Shown in pieces: positions 25,228 through 33,403 of a stretch of 64,000 nt of DNA. The DNA is taken from the NCBI RefSeq assembly GCF_900637545.1, contig NZ_LR134376.1, forward strand, positions 2,685,001-2,749,000, read 5' to 3'. Both the position numbers and the translations under genes were made by a program. The notes under the pieces were generated by a model. That model was given only the letters and a program-made list of their open reading frames with translations, was not told the origin of the DNA and made no database searches. The stretch comes from Aeromonas encheleia (GTDB lineage: Bacteria; Pseudomonadota; Gammaproteobacteria; Enterobacterales; Aeromonadaceae). Numbering within the stretch: the stretch's first letter is position 1; each line of letters begins with the position of its first letter.

Positions 25228-26598
25228 TCAGATATAGCGGATAGCTGTCAGCACCATCACCACAGCCATGCTCGCCATCATGGGCACGAAGGTGCGTTTC
25301 ACCACATCCACCGGGCTCAGGTTGGCGATGCCGGCGACGGTAATGATCACCCCAGCGACCGGCGAGATGGTGCGGCCAATCCCAGCGGCAAACAGGATGG
25401 GCACCAGCAGCAGCAGCGGGTTGATGTCGAACTGGCCCGATACCAGCGGCACTATGGGGATGAACGCCATCACGGGGGCATTGCCAGAGCCGGTGATGAA
25501 AGCGGTCAACAGGATGAAGAGGGAGAATACCAGCGACAGCCCGAGGGGGTTGAGGTCGAAGGACTTGGCCAGATCGATCAGCTGGGTGATGGCACCGATA
25601 TTGGTGAGGCCGGCAGAGAAGAACTCGGCCGCCAGCATCAGGGTCAAGACGCTGCCGAATATCATGCCGGTACCTGTCAGCCAGGCTTCGAAGTTGGCAA
25701 ACGCCTTGTTGAGAGAGCGGTAACGCAGTGCCTCAATGATGATGCAGAGGGTCATGGTCGACATCATGGCCACCGGGATGGTCATCTTGATGACGCTGAC
25801 AAACAGCTCGGAGAAGCCGAACAGAAACACGAAAGGGATCACTGGCAGCAGGGCGTAGTAGCCAGGTGTGTTTTCGTGTTTTGCCTCCAGCTCGTGCAGA
25901 TACTTGCCCCGCTCGGCGGCAGCATCGTGCCCCTCTTTGCGGTCACAGTGACGCTGCCACATGATGTTGACGAACGGTATGGTCACCAGCAGCGCAATCT
26001 GGAACAGCAACTGGTGATCCACCACAAATGGCATCACCTCGATATGGATCGCCTTGGCACCGATCACCGCATTGATCTGGCCGGGGCCAAACTCCCAGGC
26101 GGTGGGAATGACGATGGTCGCCACCGCCGTCTTGGCGCTGATCCCGGCGTTACGCAGCAATGGATAGAGGGTGCCCATCAACAGCAGGGAGAGCGACGTC
26201 GCCCCCGTGATGAAGACATAGAGGATAGAGACCAGCAGCAGGATTATGGCCAGCAGTACATAGGGATTCTTGAGAGCCATGATTGGCTTGGACGTGGCCT
26301 TGACCAGAGCGGCAGAGGCACCAATCTGGTTGAGGTAGGTTGCCACACCGGCGATCGCCACCAAGGTCAGACCGGTGGAGGCCAAACGGGAGTTGGTCAC
26401 CATGGCAAACTTCTCCCACAGATCGAAGAACCAGAATCCCTGGCTGTTCTCGGCAGGCAGAATATTGCTGATCCCCGCCCACTGGGCATAGGCCAGCAGC
26501 ACCAGGCCCGCCGTCAGCAAAGTTGCCTGCGGGTTGAATCGCTTGAGCATGGCGTAGGCAACCAGCCCCACCACCACCAGGATCAATATTGTCGACAT
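25228..26598 (-). CDS. dcuC: C4-dicarboxylate transporter, DcuC family
   Basis: A 456-residue anion carrier (PF03606) with about 12 membrane segments. DcuC proteins exchange or export succinate, fumarate and related acids, mainly in anaerobic growth. Family blocks are ILYVFITGATSLSLLLMGTLYP, IPTAWEFGPGQIN, FITGSGNAPVMAFIPIVP and GIGRTISPVAGVII. The ATG at 26598 follows AAAGGGGTG; a longer frame to 26721 lacks a ribosome site. It is transcribed alone with its own terminator, in a more AT-rich segment than the flanking genes. Confidence 0.9.
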   Translation of the reverse strand: MSTILILVVVGLVAYAMLKRFNPQATLLTAGLVLLAYAQWAGISNILPAENSQGFWFFDLWEKFAMVTNSRLASTGLTLVAIAGVATYLNQIGASAALVKATSKPIMALKNPYVLLAIILLLVSILYVFITGATSLSLLLMGTLYPLLRNAGISAKTAVATIVIPTAWEFGPGQINAVIGAKAIHIEVMPFVVDHQLLFQIALLVTIPFVNIMWQRHCDRKEGHDAAAERGKYLHELEAKHENTPGYYALLPVIPFVFLFGFSELFVSVIKMTIPVAMMSTMTLCIIIEALRYRSLNKAFANFEAWLTGTGMIFGSVLTLMLAAEFFSAGLTNIGAITQLIDLAKSFDLNPLGLSLVFSLFILLTAFITGSGNAPVMAFIPIVPLVSGQFDINPLLLLVPILFAAGIGRTISPVAGVIITVAGIANLSPVDVVKRTFVPMMASMAVVMVLTAIRYI

Positions 26599-27218
26599 AT
26601 AAAACACCCCTTTTACAGCACGGATTACGGCCCAATCACACCAGATTGTTATTTCTTTAAATTGGGGTATGGAGGTTATCAGTGGTCTCTGCAAAATAGA
26701 ACTGGCGGGTGTGACAGGCACCTCAATAATAAATATTTCTCAATATTCAGATACCTGAAAAATATCTCGCTATCACAATCACTATTTCCATAACGTGGGG
26801 ATGCTCTCACTTATTATCACACGGCTGCACGACCCCTCATGAAATGTGCATGTCGGAAGTGGCCGTTATTTTTCACGGCCCCCTTCTCACAGCCGGATTG
26901 AGCCGGGGCTATATAGGATTACCATCGTCAATTAACCATCTTGAATACGGTATAAAACAGCCTGGCGATGACAGATTTATGGACCTGTTGGCTGTCCACA
27001 GGAGAAGGGGATATAGAGAATAACTGACGCTTTGTTGGAATAATATGCACCGGGCTGGCTGATCGAGACTGACTATCGCGTGGTGTATGGCGATGACGTG
27101 CTCCCCGATTTGGATAACCAATGGCAGGATAGCCTTAGTCCAAAGCTGTGCTGCAGGGTAGTCTGCCAGCCAACACCAACTGGCATACATCAGTGGCATG
27201 CCAAGCATGCATATACAC
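26599..27218. other. 620-bp AT-rich stretch without a recognised gene
   Basis: Between the dcuC start and the tRNA terminator. Contains the dcuC leader and an AT-rich block (26720-26780). A frame at about 27050-27180 (LIETDYRVVYGDDVLPDLDN) looks protein-like but has no start, no ribosome site and no family I recognise; it may be a gene scrap. Confidence 0.5.
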
Positions 27219-27252
27219 AAAAAAGCCCAAGCGATGAATCGCTTGGGCTTTC
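27219..27252 (-). terminator. intrinsic terminator of tRNA-Ser
   Basis: AGCCCAAGCGAT (27224-27235) pairs with ATCGCTTGGGCT (27238-27249); on the minus strand TTTTTTG follows. It starts 9 bp past the tRNA 3' end. Confidence 0.92.
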
Positions 27253-27260
27253 TCTGAAGA

Positions 27261-27348
27261 TGGCGGAGGAGGTGGGATTTGAACCCACGGATGGTCGCCC
27301 ATCGCCGGTTTTCAAGACCGGTGCATTCAGCCGCTCTGCCACCCCTCC
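27261..27348 (-). tRNA. serT: tRNA-Ser (anticodon UGA)
   Basis: An 88-nt class II tRNA. Acceptor GGAGGGG pairs with CTCCTCC; anticodon stem CCGGT/ACCGG encloses anticodon TGA (complement of 27312-27314); a long variable arm, a GGTTCAAATCC T-loop and an encoded CCA end are present. It is adjacent to and divergent from yccA, as in E. coli (serT beside yccA). Confidence 0.97.
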
Positions 27349-27532
27349 GAACGGCGTGCATACTACGTCAGGCCCTCGTTCATATGCAATACATATTTAC
27401 TCTGGGATAGTAGGGCGCAACAGGCTGGGGGGCCGCTTGAAATCAGCGCTCGTCATCCACACATTCAGTGCATACAATGCGTTAACGAAGCGGAATCTGC
27501 CGCCTCAACCCGGAAATCAAGAGGACACCAAG

Positions 27533-28189
27533 ATGGATACCCGTTCTATCTACACTGGCACCCAGAGTGCCGCGCGTGACACCAACAAAGTGCTGCGCAA
27601 CACCTATATGCTGCTCTCCCTCACTCTTGGCTTCTCTGCCGTGGTGGCCGGGGTTGCCACCGTGATGAACATGCCGCCCCTGCACTGGGCCGTGTTCCTG
27701 ATCGGTGTCTATGGTCTGATGTTCCTGACCCAGAAGAACCGCGAAAACGGCATGGGGCTGGTGTTCACCTTCGCCCTGACCGGCCTGCTCGGCTATAGCC
27801 TGGGCCCCATCATCAACATGTATATGAATAATGGTGGTGGCGAGATAGTGATGACCGCACTCGGCGGCACCGCGCTGACCTTCTTCGGGCTGTCGGCCTA
27901 TGCCCTGACCACCAAGCGTGACCTCTCCTTCATCGGCGGCATGCTGTTCGTCGGTTTCTGGGTGCTGCTGGTGGCCATGGTCGCCAACATCTTCCTGCAG
28001 ATGAGCGCCCTGAGCCTGGCCCTGTCCGCCATGTTCATGCTGTTCTCCTCTGGCGCCATCCTGCTGACCACCCAGCAGATCATCCGCGGCGGCGAGACCA
28101 ACTACATCTCCGCCACAGTGACGCTCTATGTGTCCATCTACAACATCTTCCTGAGCCTGCTGAGCCTGCTTGGCGGCAACCGCAACTGA
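27533..28189 (+). CDS. yccA: Bax inhibitor-1 family inner-membrane protein YccA
   Basis: A 218-residue protein with seven hydrophobic segments from residue ~25 to the end (PF01027). E. coli YccA is a substrate and modulator of the FtsH protease. Typical blocks are NKVLRNTYMLLSLTLGFSA, GYSLGPIINMYM and GGETNYISATVTLYVSIYNIFLSLL. The ATG at 27533 has GAGGA seven bases upstream. A strong terminator follows. The tRNA-Ser/yccA neighbourhood is conserved. Confidence 0.94.
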   Translation: MDTRSIYTGTQSAARDTNKVLRNTYMLLSLTLGFSAVVAGVATVMNMPPLHWAVFLIGVYGLMFLTQKNRENGMGLVFTFALTGLLGYSLGPIINMYMNNGGGEIVMTALGGTALTFFGLSAYALTTKRDLSFIGGMLFVGFWVLLVAMVANIFLQMSALSLALSAMFMLFSSGAILLTTQQIIRGGETNYISATVTLYVSIYNIFLSLLSLLGGNRN

Positions 28190-28194
28190 TGAAC

Positions 28195-28218
28195 AACCCC
28201 GCTTCGGCGGGGTTTTTA
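28195..28218 (+). terminator. intrinsic terminator of yccA
   Basis: AACCCCGC (28195-28202), TTCG tetraloop, GCGGGGTT (28207-28214), then a T-run. Confidence 0.93.
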
Positions 28219-28264
28219 TTGGCACCTGTTTTTGTCAGGATAAGTTGTAAATCAAGGATATGAA

Positions 28265-28300
28265 GCTAAGCGGCCCTGATCCAAATCAGGGCCGCTTAGC
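28265..28300. repeat. perfect 16-bp inverted repeat in the yccS leader
   Basis: Arms 28265-28280 and 28285-28300 are fully complementary with loop CCAA. No U-run follows on either strand, so it is not a classical terminator; it lies 54 bp before the yccS start and could be a transcription-pausing, mRNA-protecting or operator element. Confidence 0.75.
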
Positions 28301-28353
28301 GCTTGGCGGGTTAGTATCCCGTTCTCGTTTCATTCAAGGGTTGCTCTTGTCTC

Positions 28354-30486
28354 ATGCCCATGGACTTCTCCAGTTTGTTGCGCCGTCTGCTGACCGACAG
28401 CCACATCTACTTCGCCCTCAAGGTGCTGCTGGCCATAGTGGGTCTGCTCGCCTTCGCGCTGATCAGTGGCGACATCTCGCTGACCGTGCTGCTCTCCCTC
28501 GGGGTGGTGGCGGGTGCCATCGCCGAGACCGATGACAGTCTGTGGGGCCGGGTCAAGAACCTCGCCATGACGCTGGTCTGCTTCCTGTTTGCCTCCCTCT
28601 GCGTGCAGTACCTCTTCCCTACCCCCTGGCTGTTCGCCCTGGGGCTCGCGGGCTCGACCTTCATCTTCGTGATGGTGGGGGCGCTGGGCCAGCGTTACGC
28701 CACCATCAGCTTCGGCTCCCTGCTCATCGCCATCTACACCATGCTGGGGGCCGCCAAGGCGCCGGATCTCTTCTACCAACCGCTGGCGCTCGGCGCCGGC
28801 GCGCTCTGGTACGGGCTGGTCTCCCTCGTCTGGCTCTGGCTGCTGCCCTACAAGACGCTGCACGAGCAGCTCGCCCAGAGCTACTTCGCCCTCGGCCGCT
28901 ACCTGCTGGAGAAGTCCCGCTTCTTCCCGGCCGACGAGCACGGCGCCCAGGCCATTCGCCACAACCTGGCCCAACTCAACATCAACCTGGTCAATGCCCT
29001 CAACCTGACCAAGACGGCGCTCAACGCCCGCCTCAGCACCCGCCATCAGGCGGCGCCCGAGCTCGCGAGCCTGCTGCGGCTCTATCTGCTGGCACTGGAG
29101 ATCCAGGAGCGCGCCACCTCCAGCCACTACCCCTACAGCAAGCTGGAGGCCGAGCTCAAGCAAGGCATAGTGCTGGATGGCTTCCAGGAGGTGTTCCTGC
29201 AACTCTCCGAGGCCTGCCAGCGGCTCGGCTACGCCATCCTGGTGCACAAGCCCTATGCCCACCACAAGCGCATCCACTGGACCCTGGAGGCGCTCGGCGA
29301 TCAGCTGGAGTTTACCCACCTCAAGCAGCACTATCCCAAGACCCTGCTGACGCCGATGAAGTTCCTGCGCCGCAACCTGGCCAGCATCAACCAGCTGCTG
29401 GCCAGCGCCGAGGAGCTGCAGAACCCGGCGCTGCCCTCAGCCAACCTGCCCGCCCTGGCAAGGCCGACGCCGCTGCCGCTGCTGACCCTGCTCAAGCAAC
29501 ACCTCACCCCGAACTCCATGGTATTTCGCCACGCCCTGCGCCTCTCCCTCGGGCTGGTGGTAGGCTACGGCATACTGCAGGCATTCAGCCTGGACAAGGG
29601 TTACTGGATCCTGCTGACCGTGCTGTTCGTCTGCCAGCCCAGCTACAGCGCCACTCGTCGCCGGCTGGTGCAACGCATGCTCGGCACCTTCGCCGGCCTG
29701 CTGATCGGCGTGCCCGTGCTCTGGCTCTTCCCCCAACTGCACCTGCAACTGGGGATCATGGGGCTGGCCGCCTTCCTGTTCTTCACCCAGGTGCGCAGCA
29801 ACTACAGCGCCGCGGTCTGCTTCATCACCCTCTATGTGCTGATGGCGTTCAACCTGCTGGACGGCATCGGCTTCGCCATCCTGGGCCCGCGCCTGCTCGA
29901 CACCTTCCTCGGCTGCCTGCTCTCCTATGCGCTGGTGGCCTGGCTGTGGCCGGACTGGCAATACAAGCGGCTGCCGACGCTGATCGCCAACTCCCTCTCG
30001 GCCAACGCCCGCTATCTCTCGGCGGTGCTCGCCAGCCTGCACCGCCAGCGGGATGAGTCCCTCGACTACCGGGTGGCCCGCAAGTGCGCCCACCTCGCCG
30101 ACAGCGAGCTGGCCATGGCCTGGCAGAGCATGCTGGTGGAGCCGAGCAAGCGCCGCCGCTTCCTCGAACTCTGTTTCACCCTCACCTGGCGCAACCACGC
30201 CCTGCTCTCCTACATCTCGGCGCTGGGGGCCCATCGCGACAAGCTAGAGCCCATCCCCGAGCTCGACGAGATCAGCCGCCACATCAGCCATACCCTGGAG
30301 CGGGCCGCCGGTCATCTGGCCGGCGAGGTACCGGCCCAGCTCGAGGGACAGTGCCCGCTCATCGCCCCGGACAGCAGCGAGGAGCAGCTGATGCTGACCC
30401 AGCAGCTCAATCACATCAGCCAGCTGGCGGATGAGCTGCTGATGCTGGCCAACGATGGCCAGCTGCTCACCCAGCAAGGACAATGA
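28354..30486 (+). CDS. yccS: YccS/FUSC family inner-membrane protein
   Basis: A 710-residue protein of the YccS/YhfK group of the fusaric-acid-resistance (FUSC) superfamily. It has two blocks of about six membrane segments (residues ~18-160 and ~395-545), each followed by a cytoplasmic helical region, as in the full-length family (E. coli about 720). Family blocks are GVVAGAIAETDDSLWGR, KGYWILLTVLFVCQP and FVCQPSYSATRRRLVQR. FUSC proteins are putative effluxers of aromatic carboxylates; the YccS substrate is unknown. The start has a weak AAGGG. Its 3' end is partly duplicated just downstream. Confidence 0.92.
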   Translation: MPMDFSSLLRRLLTDSHIYFALKVLLAIVGLLAFALISGDISLTVLLSLGVVAGAIAETDDSLWGRVKNLAMTLVCFLFASLCVQYLFPTPWLFALGLAGSTFIFVMVGALGQRYATISFGSLLIAIYTMLGAAKAPDLFYQPLALGAGALWYGLVSLVWLWLLPYKTLHEQLAQSYFALGRYLLEKSRFFPADEHGAQAIRHNLAQLNINLVNALNLTKTALNARLSTRHQAAPELASLLRLYLLALEIQERATSSHYPYSKLEAELKQGIVLDGFQEVFLQLSEACQRLGYAILVHKPYAHHKRIHWTLEALGDQLEFTHLKQHYPKTLLTPMKFLRRNLASINQLLASAEELQNPALPSANLPALARPTPLPLLTLLKQHLTPNSMVFRHALRLSLGLVVGYGILQAFSLDKGYWILLTVLFVCQPSYSATRRRLVQRMLGTFAGLLIGVPVLWLFPQLHLQLGIMGLAAFLFFTQVRSNYSAAVCFITLYVLMAFNLLDGIGFAILGPRLLDTFLGCLLSYALVAWLWPDWQYKRLPTLIANSLSANARYLSAVLASLHRQRDESLDYRVARKCAHLADSELAMAWQSMLVEPSKRRRFLELCFTLTWRNHALLSYISALGAHRDKLEPIPELDEISRHISHTLERAAGHLAGEVPAQLEGQCPLIAPDSSEEQLMLTQQLNHISQLADELLMLANDGQLLTQQGQ

Positions 30487-30566
30487 CCTAACAGTGCCGG
30501 CGGATAAGAGGCTGATCCTGGTCCATATGGATGGCCAACTGCGCACCCGGCAGGGACAATGACCTG
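30454..30566 (+). repeat. direct duplication of the yccS 3' end
   Basis: The stretch GATGGCCARCTGCNCACCC.GCARGGACAATGACCT occurs at 30454-30490 (last yccS codons and stop) and again at 30530-30566, offset 76 bp; GCCGGCGG also recurs downstream of each copy. The second copy is not translated in frame. Confidence 0.8.
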
Positions 30567-30674
30567 ATCAGCACCAAGACAGCGCCGGCGGCTGAATGGC
30601 TGCCGCCGGTTGCTCAGTTGGGATCAAGGCGCTACCATGCCCGCCCAATCCTGATAGCCCCCGAGGAGCCCCTT

Positions 30675-31031
30675 ATGTCTGAGCAGCCGCCCGAAACGCA
30701 CGTGCTGGAATTCAATGACCACATCATAGAGACCGATGCCAAGGGCTATCTGCGTCATATCGAGGACTGGAGCGAGGCGCTGGCGCTGGTGCTGGCCGAG
30801 CAGGAAGGCATAGTGCTGGAGGAGCCGCACTGGGAAGTGGTGCGCTTCGTACGGGCGTTTTATCTGGAGTTCAACACCTCCCCCGCCATCCGCGCCCTGG
30901 TCAAGGCGATGGAGAAGCAGTACGGCCCCGAGAAGGGCAACAGCCGCTACCTCTACAAGCTGTTCCCGGAGGGACCCGCCAAGCAGGCGACCAAGATAGC
31001 CGGTCTGCCCAAGCCGGTGAAATGTATCTAA
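30675..31031 (+). CDS. tusE: sulfurtransferase TusE (tRNA 2-thiouridine synthesis)
   Basis: A 118-residue DsrC/TusE protein, the last relay before MnmA in sulfur transfer for the 2-thiouridine of tRNA. The reactive cysteine is penultimate in the C-terminal arm (PKPVKCI), as required. Blocks are [14 protein letters not shown] and [17 protein letters not shown]. The ATG at 30675 follows GAGGAG. In E. coli tusE also lies near yccA and serT. Confidence 0.95.
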   Translation: MSEQPPETHVLEFNDHIIETDAKGYLRHIEDWSEALALVLAEQEGIVLEEPHWEVVRFVRAFYLEFNTSPAIRALVKAMEKQYGPEKGNSRYLYKLFPEGPAKQATKIAGLPKPVKCI

Positions 31032-31073
31032 AAACCGGCCCGGTCTCTCGCTGTGAGACCATGAACAGGTTCT

Positions 31074-31107
31074 AAAAAAATACCGCGCCGAGGCGCGGTA
31101 TTTTTTT
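31074..31107. terminator. bidirectional terminator between tusE and dedD
   Basis: TACCGCGC/GCGCGGTA stem with an A-run on the left and a T-run on the right; serves convergent tusE (+) and dedD (-). Confidence 0.92.
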
Positions 31108-31130
31108 GTTCGGCGTTCGTCAAACCCGCA

Positions 31131-31898
31131 TCAGGGGTTGTACGCCACCACAGAGCCGCTGAGCCCGGTCATCTGACCTATCTTGCTCTGCATTCCCTGT
31201 AGCTTGGCCTTGGAGACATCCGGCCCGATGAAGACCCGGTTGAGCTGCCCCTGTACCGGCGTTCTCGGCGAGGTGTGGGCCGAATAGCCCGCCGCCCGCA
31301 GCTTGCTCACCAGCACATTGACGCTGTCCACGTTCTTGAAGGCGCCGAGTTGCAGGATCCAGCTGCCCTGGGCAGGCGCGGCCGCGGCGGGCGCCGGGGT
31401 CGTGGGCTGCTGCACCATCTTGCTCGCGATGAGATCGTCCATCGACTTGATCTGGCCAGCCTGCTGCTTGGTCTCCACCGGCTTCTTCACCTCGACCGGC
31501 TTGGGCGGTACCAGCTTGGGCTTGGGCGGCTCGACCGGTTTCTTGGCGATCACCTCGGGTTTGGGCTGCGGCTTGGGCTGAGTCACCGGCTGCTGCGCCT
31601 GGGCGGCTGACGGCTGATTGGCGGCCAGGGTCACAGCCCCCCCGATCTCCTCCACCTGCCACTGCTCGGCCGCGGCGGCCTCCTGCTGGCTGGCCACGTG
31701 CTCGGCCGGCAGGGTCGTAGCCGCCGAGACCTGCAGCGCCGGCTTGGCCGGCTCCAGTTCCGGGCGCAGCGGGATCTTGGCAAACGCCTCGTCCTTCTGC
31801 TCCAGCTTGTGGCCGTCCATCAGATCCGGCAGAAAAATGACAACCAGGGCGACCAGGATGACGGTCCCCACTAATCTGTTTTGAAACTTCGAAGCCAA
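31131..31898 (-). CDS. dedD: DedD, SPOR-domain cell-division protein
   Basis: A 255-residue bitopic inner-membrane protein: a short cytoplasmic start, one membrane helix (VGTVILVALVVIFLPDLM), a proline/lysine/glutamine-rich periplasmic linker (residues ~95-165) and a C-terminal SPOR domain (~175-250, QGSWILQLGAFKNVDSVNV) that binds denuded septal glycan. It follows folC as in E. coli, but the expected next genes cvpA and purF are absent here; a terminator and tusE come instead. Part of the 240-bp gap to folC is a decayed folC copy. Confidence 0.94.
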   Translation of the reverse strand: MASKFQNRLVGTVILVALVVIFLPDLMDGHKLEQKDEAFAKIPLRPELEPAKPALQVSAATTLPAEHVASQQEAAAAEQWQVEEIGGAVTLAANQPSAAQAQQPVTQPKPQPKPEVIAKKPVEPPKPKLVPPKPVEVKKPVETKQQAGQIKSMDDLIASKMVQQPTTPAPAAAAPAQGSWILQLGAFKNVDSVNVLVSKLRAAGYSAHTSPRTPVQGQLNRVFIGPDVSKAKLQGMQSKIGQMTGLSGSVVAYNP

Positions 31899-31989
31899 GT
31901 TAACTCCTACCCATATTGCTTAGCCGTTATTGCCGGGTCGATGGCGCCGAGCAGGGACATCGCCCGCGGTCGGGGCGGCATCGGCGTCG

Positions 31990-32217
31990 CGCAGGCCGTC
32001 GTACCCGCCGGAATGTCGGCGACAGTGTAAAGCGAACAACACACAATGACCATATCAACTGGACTCGATACGGCCAGACCAGGAGTCGGGCTGGCAAGCC
32101 CCAGCGGTGCAACCCAGGTCTGACCGATTCCTGCCGGACTAGGCCTGAGCCGTCGGCTCTGCCAGCACGGCTGCGACAGTGTAAAACGAGCCGAAGACGA
32201 TGACCATGTCCTCCGGC
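31990..32217 (-). repeat. decayed duplication of the folC 3' end
   Basis: On the minus strand the last folC codons (PEDMVIVFGSFYTVAAVLAE, about 32143-32217) reappear at 31990-32063 as PVDMVIVCCSLYTVADIPAG, offset 154 bp. The DNA shares blocks ATGGTCAT, TTTACACTGTCGC (with one mismatch upstream) and GACGGC. The copy is out of frame with the gene. Confidence 0.75.
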
Positions 32218-33401
32218 TCAGAGGCAGCCAGTGCGGCGTTATAGGCCATGCTGACCGATTCGAAGGTCGCCGCCGGGCCCTGCTCCCCGAGCGCCGTCGC
32301 CAGCTGGGCCGCCGAGGCGGCGCGGGGGCCGTCGAGGCTGGCCAGGAACCACTGGTCGACGAGGCCATCGAGCTCGGCAAGCGAGCCGGCCATGTCTTTG
32401 TCTTTCAGCATGCCGACCACGGCGCGCCGTCGCCCGTTGCAGGGGATCTGGCGCAGCTGGCTGGCGAGGTAGGCCGCCGAATGGGGATTATGGGCCACAT
32501 CGACGATCACCAGCGGGTGGGTCTGTAGTCGCTGCATCCGGCCCGCCAGGCAGGCCTCTGCCAGCCCCTGCCTAATGGCCGCTTCCGGCAATGGCAGCCC
32601 AAGGGACTCCAGCGCCGCCAGTACGGTCACTGCGTTCATCAGCGGCAGCGCGGGTTTGGGCAGATCGCTCCAGTGGTTAAGGCCGTGGTAATCCCAGCCA
32701 CTGTCGTGCTCGGTGGCAGAGAAGTCGACACCGACCTGACGCAGGCAGGCGCCGAGACGCTGTGCCTCGCTGGCGATGGTCGCCGGCGGGTTGGGCTCGC
32801 CGCTGATGGCAGGCTTGCCGGCCCGATAGACGCCGGCCTTCTCCACCGCCACCGCCTCCCGGGTATCCCCGAGCCAGTCGCAGTGATCCAGCGCGATGGA
32901 GGTGATCATGGCGACATCGGATTCCACCACATTGGTGGCGTCGAGCCGTCCCCCCAGCCCCACTTCCAGCAGCAGCACGTCCGGCACGGCACGCCGGAAC
33001 AGCCAGAGCCCGGCGAGGGTCGCGAACTCGAAGAAGGTGAGCGCTATCTCGGCGCGGGCGGCTTCCACCGCGGCGAAGGCGGCGCAGTGCTCGCTATCGG
33101 CCAGCTCGGTACCGTCGACGCGCACCCGCTCGGTGAAACGCAGCAGATGGGGCGAGGAGTAGACCCCGACCCGGTAGCCGGCGGCCATCAGTATGCTGGC
33201 GGCCATGACGCAGGAGGAACCCTTGCCGTTGGTGCCCGCCACCGTGATCACCTTGAACGGCAACCGGGTGAGACCCATGCGACGGGCGACGGCCCCGACC
33301 CTGTCCAGCCCCATGTCGATGTTGACCGGGTGGATCTGCTCCAAATAAGAAAGCCAGTCGACCAGCGACCGGCTTTGGGATTGTTGCATGTGCGAACTCA
33401 T
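32139..33401 (-). CDS. folC: bifunctional folylpolyglutamate/dihydrofolate synthase
   Basis: A 420-residue Mur-ligase-like enzyme that attaches glutamate to dihydropteroate and to folates. The ATP loop TVAGTNGKGSSC, the VGLGGRLDATNV block, SIALDHCDWLGDTREAVAVEKAG and VDVAHNPHS are intact. It begins 2 bp after accD in the same operon, so translation is probably coupled. Its C-terminal ~25 codons are duplicated downstream. Confidence 0.96.
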   Translation of the reverse strand: MSSHMQQSQSRSLVDWLSYLEQIHPVNIDMGLDRVGAVARRMGLTRLPFKVITVAGTNGKGSSCVMAASILMAAGYRVGVYSSPHLLRFTERVRVDGTELADSEHCAAFAAVEAARAEIALTFFEFATLAGLWLFRRAVPDVLLLEVGLGGRLDATNVVESDVAMITSIALDHCDWLGDTREAVAVEKAGVYRAGKPAISGEPNPPATIASEAQRLGACLRQVGVDFSATEHDSGWDYHGLNHWSDLPKPALPLMNAVTVLAALESLGLPLPEAAIRQGLAEACLAGRMQRLQTHPLVIVDVAHNPHSAAYLASQLRQIPCNGRRRAVVGMLKDKDMAGSLAELDGLVDQWFLASLDGPRAASAAQLATALGEQGPAATFESVSMAYNAALAASEPEDMVIVFGSFYTVAAVLAEPTAQA

Positions 33402-33403
33402 GT

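Noticed and set aside
27050..27180. Protein-like reading LIETDYRVVYGDDVLPDLDN
   Set aside because: No start codon context, no ribosome site and no recognised family; recorded only as a possible scrap.
26909..27361. A 150-codon minus-strand frame across tRNA-Ser
   Set aside because: It runs through the tRNA gene and its terminator and resembles no protein family.
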